Source of the DNA: an uncultured Bacteroidota bacterium
GTDB taxonomy: Bacteria > Bacteroidota > Bacteroidia > Bacteroidales > SZUA-534
NCBI GenBank assembly: GCA_937885735.1
Contig: CALABN010000178.1
Span: 1 to 6,793, forward strand
Direction of reading: 5' to 3'
DNA length: 6,793 nucleotides
A model generated the notes under the pieces. It made no database searches, was not told the DNA's origin, and saw only the letters and a list, made by a program, of their open reading frames with translations. Made by a program: the position numbers and the translations under genes. This document shows, in pieces, positions 4,839-6,793 of the stretch (positions are counted from its first letter, which is position 1; every line of letters begins with the position of its first letter).

Positions 4839-6212
4839 ATGAAAGTAGAACTCTCTGGACATTACAGCATAAAGCGTCTTCTTGCCAGTTGCCTGCCAAT
4901 GGTGGCTATGATGCTTGTCACTTCCGTCTATAGCATTGTTGACGGCCTCTTTATTTCAAACTTTGCGGGAAACACCGCGTTCGCCGCAATGAATCTGGTA
5001 TGGCCCGCCATAGCCCTAATCGCCGCATTGGGACTGATGATTGGCACAGGCGGAAGCGCGTTGGTTTCAAAGACATTTGGCGAAGGCGACCAACTCAAGG
5101 CAAATGCAATATTCACAATGCTGATACGGCTTTGCATCATTTCCGGCATAGCCATAACCATTGTTTTTTTCATATTGATGAGACCCATAGCCGTTGCTCT
5201 TGGCGCTGAAGGCGGACTAATAGAGCCTGCCGTCACGTATGGCCGGATAGTGGTTATATCAATGCCAGCATTCATTCTTCAAATGGCGTTTCAGTCGTTC
5301 TTTATGACAGCCGAAAAGCCTCAACTCGGCACTATGATGAGCATCATAAGTGGATGCCTAAACATTGTCCTCGACGCACTGTTTGTCGCAGGCTTTGGCT
5401 GGGGGCTTACTGGCGCCGCCATTGCCACGTCAATATCACTCACCATTGGCGGATTGTTCCCTGTTTGGTATTTTGCATCGCACCGCAACAACTCACAACT
5501 CAAGTTTCTGAATGCCTCGGGCAACCAATCATACGGCGTTGAATGGATGTACAGCCACTCTCCTGCCGACTGGCACCATATTGGCCGCTCGTGCACCAAC
5601 GGAATGTCGGAATTCATTGGCAACATTGCACTTAACATAGTGAGCATATGCTACAACCTTCAGTTGATGCGGTTTGTAGGCGAAAACGGAGTGAGTGCCT
5701 ACGGCATAATAATGTATGCAGGATTCATCTTTGCATCTATTTTCATTGGCTACAACATTTGCGTAACTCAAGTGATTGCCTACAACTATGGAGCAGGCAA
5801 CAAGGCCGAAATGCGCAGTCTTCTGCACAAAAGCCTTGTGATAGTCTTGCTCGTAGGAATGGCGATGACGGCATTGTCGGAAATATTGGCCCCCACGCTG
5901 GCACACATCTTCATACGGAACAATCCCGAACTGACCCAAATGACAATCCACGCCATACGCCTTTATATGCTGTCATTCTTGATATGTGGCATAAATATGT
6001 TTACATCTGCGTGGTTTACTGCACTTAACAATGGCATCATCTCTGCCATAGCAGCTTTTGCCCGCACTTTGGTTTTCGAACTTGGAGCCGTATTCATTCT
6101 TCCATCCATTTTGGGAATCGAAGGCATCTGGTACTCTGTTTCGGTTGCCGAAGTGTTCGCCTTGATTCTTTCACTGTCGTTGATTCTGGCATTCAGAAAA
6201 AGATACCTTTGA
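4839..6212 (+). CDS. MATE-family efflux transporter, MepA-like
   Basis: A 457-aa inner-membrane protein that probably exports drugs or metabolites in exchange for H+ or Na+. It has about 12 hydrophobic segments in two halves split by a hydrophilic loop at about 214-248, as expected for MATE proteins, and length fits the family (about 440-470 aa). YSIVDGLFIS (31-40) holds D35, which aligns with the conserved helix-1 aspartate linked to cation coupling in NorM. TGAA (191-194), GMSEF (255-259) and AYNYGAGN (314-321) are further family signatures. The central loop, with a Trp/His-rich part at 236-247, seems somewhat longer than usual. ATG at 4839 is preferred: the in-frame TTG at 4827 lies inside the -7 promoter element and would not be transcribed. 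The substrate cannot be told from sequence. A heptamer array begins four bases after the stop. Confidence 0.93.
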   Translation: MKVELSGHYSIKRLLASCLPMVAMMLVTSVYSIVDGLFISNFAGNTAFAAMNLVWPAIALIAALGLMIGTGGSALVSKTFGEGDQLKANAIFTMLIRLCIISGIAITIVFFILMRPIAVALGAEGGLIEPAVTYGRIVVISMPAFILQMAFQSFFMTAEKPQLGTMMSIISGCLNIVLDALFVAGFGWGLTGAAIATSISLTIGGLFPVWYFASHRNNSQLKFLNASGNQSYGVEWMYSHSPADWHHIGRSCTNGMSEFIGNIALNIVSICYNLQLMRFVGENGVSAYGIIMYAGFIFASIFIGYNICVTQVIAYNYGAGNKAEMRSLLHKSLVIVLLVGMAMTALSEILAPTLAHIFIRNNPELTQMTIHAIRLYMLSFLICGINMFTSAWFTALNNGIISAIAAFARTLVFELGAVFILPSILGIEGIWYSVSVAEVFALILSLSLILAFRKRYL

Positions 6213-6216
6213 GTTT

Positions 6217-6280
6217 AATTCAGAATTAAGAGCCAACGGCTAATAGCTAACAGCCAATGTCCAAAGTCTAAACCTCTAAA
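6217..6280. repeat. Degenerate 7-bp tandem array
   Basis: Eight contiguous heptamers fill 6217-6272: AATTCAG, AATTAAG, AGCCAAC, GGCTAAT, AGCTAAC, AGCCAAT, GTCCAAA, GTCTAAA. After one extra C a ninth, CTCTAAA, occupies 6274-6280. The pattern is purine at position 1, pyrimidine at 3 and 4, A at 5 in seven of eight and A at 6 in all eight. It starts four bases after the MATE stop codon. I recall similar AATTAAG/AGCTAAC tracts between genes in other Bacteroidota, but have no reference. Its function is unknown. Confidence 0.7.
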
Positions 6281-6289
6281 CAGCGAAGC

Positions 6290-6307
6290 TCCCGAAACCT
6301 TTCGGGA
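6290..6307 (+). terminator. Hairpin after the MATE gene, possible terminator without T tract
   Basis: TCCCGAAA (6290-6297) and TTTCGGGA (6300-6307) are perfect 8-bp reverse complements with only CC between; in RNA the innermost pairs would open to make a loop. GAAG (6285-6288) and CTTC (6312-6315) could extend it across a bulge. It is the only stable hairpin between the MATE and FKBP genes, but no T run follows, so termination is uncertain. Confidence 0.45.
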
Positions 6308-6315
6308 TAAACTTC

Positions 6316-6364
6316 TCAACCTTACTAGGCACCAGGGACTATGCACACTATTTTCAACCTTACT
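6316..6364. repeat. 11-bp direct repeat upstream of the FKBP gene
   Basis: TCAACCTTACT occurs exactly at 6316-6326 and 6354-6364, 38 bp apart. Adding the three bases before gives 13 of 14 identical. The copies lie upstream of the predicted FKBP -7 element and could be paired regulator sites or a small duplication. Confidence 0.5.
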
Positions 6365-6387
6365 TCTAAACATTCCAACTTTACACT

Positions 6388-6395
6388 TACATTTG
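6388..6395 (+). promoter_or_regulatory. Predicted -7 element of the FKBP gene
   Basis: TACATTTG matches TAnnTTTG and is followed by CACCAAT, close to the CGCCGAAT after the pyk and MATE elements. It lies 21 bp before the ATG. No clear TTTG is found at the -33 distance. Confidence 0.55.
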
Positions 6396-6416
6396 CACCA
6401 ATAAAACAATACAATA

Positions 6417-6793
6417 ATGGATAAATTAAGTTACGCTCTTGGCCTGAACATCGGCCAACAACTGAAACAAATGGGACTGAAAGGCAAATTTGTTGCCAGC
6501 GATTTTGCAGCAGCCGCCAACGATATGATTCAAGGCAACGCCCCTCAAATCGACTTATCAGAGGCTCAAATGGTATTGAATCAATTCTTTGCCGACCTCG
6601 ACAAACAACAAAAGGAAGCCTCTACACACGCTAAAGAAGACGGCGAGAAATTCCTAAAGGGAAATGCCTCAAAACCTGGCGTTACAGTTACTGCAAGTGG
6701 TCTTCAGTATCAAGTTTTGACACAAGGTTCAGGCAAGAAGCCAAAAGCAACCGACACCGTAAGATGCCACTACGAAGGCACCCTTATCGACGG
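6417..6793 (+). CDS. FKBP-type peptidyl-prolyl isomerase, FklB-like, 3' truncated by window end
   Basis: The first 125 codons of a cis-trans prolyl isomerase that helps protein folding. ATG at 6417 begins MDKLSYALGLNIGQQLKQMG, the N-terminal dimerisation domain of FklB/FkpA/Mip proteins (about residues 1-85), mostly helical and ending in a charged helix (about 60-80). The FKBP catalytic domain then starts with SGLQYQVLTQGSG (94-106) and DTVRCHYEGTLIDG (113 onward), equivalent to VRVHYTGKLIDG in E. coli FklB. There is no signal peptide, so it should be cytoplasmic, unlike FkpA. Most active-site residues lie beyond the edge. A -7 element sits 21 bp upstream of the start. The gene symbol is left empty because fklB and related paralogues cannot be separated from this part alone. 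Confidence 0.92.
   Translation, partial: MDKLSYALGLNIGQQLKQMGLKGKFVASDFAAAANDMIQGNAPQIDLSEAQMVLNQFFADLDKQQKEASTHAKEDGEKFLKGNASKPGVTVTASGLQYQVLTQGSGKKPKATDTVRCHYEGTLID

Noticed and set aside
4928..5951. Minus-strand frames of 108-140 codons opposite the MATE gene
   Set aside because: They are antisense shadows of a well-supported membrane protein gene.
6217..6280. CRISPR array
   Set aside because: Units are 7 bp and contiguous, with no spacers.

Overview
The window looks like a chromosomal piece of a Bacteroidota genome, most likely order Bacteroidales. Four lines point there: promoters of the TTTG / TAnnTTTG type instead of the sigma-70 consensus; a pyruvate kinase with the NTAH and MLHSM variants that I associate with Bacteroides-type enzymes; a WbqC-like gene start; and a secreted hydrolase ending in a tail like the sorting domains of the type IX secretion system. 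Shine-Dalgarno sequences are mostly absent, which also fits. I cannot name a genus.

Layout. Positions 1-1504 (minus strand) hold pyruvate kinase (pyk), followed 8 bp later by the 5' end of a WbqC-like gene that runs off the left edge. A 136-bp divergent intergenic region with a good pyk promoter and two inverted repeats separates pyk from a 63-aa four-cysteine protein (1641-1832, plus). Then comes tRNA-Arg(UCU) with its own near-consensus promoter, a short hairpin and a strong terminator (2040-2248). About 300 bp without genes follow, carrying short direct repeats and a minus-strand terminator. That terminator closes a minus-strand pair of exported hydrolases: an alpha/beta hydrolase (3288-4604) and an SGNH/GDSL hydrolase (2553-3218). 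Divergent from them is a MATE-family efflux transporter (4839-6212). Between it and the last gene lies a 200-bp spacer with a degenerate 7-bp tandem array, a hairpin and an 11-bp direct repeat. The window ends inside an FklB-like peptidyl-prolyl isomerase (6417 onward).

The genes form separate small units and not one pathway: glycolysis (pyk), translation (tRNA), exported ester hydrolysis (the hydrolase pair), drug or metabolite export (MATE) and protein folding (FKBP). The hydrolase pair is the only likely functional partnership, and its substrate cannot be read from the sequence.

I do not see an undescribed multi-gene system. The more unusual signals are the heptamer array after the MATE gene, a shared extension (GCRCCR) downstream of four predicted -7 elements, a MATE transcript that should have almost no 5' leader, repeats next to the tRNA that could be an integration-site relic, and the replaced potassium-ligand serine in pyruvate kinase.
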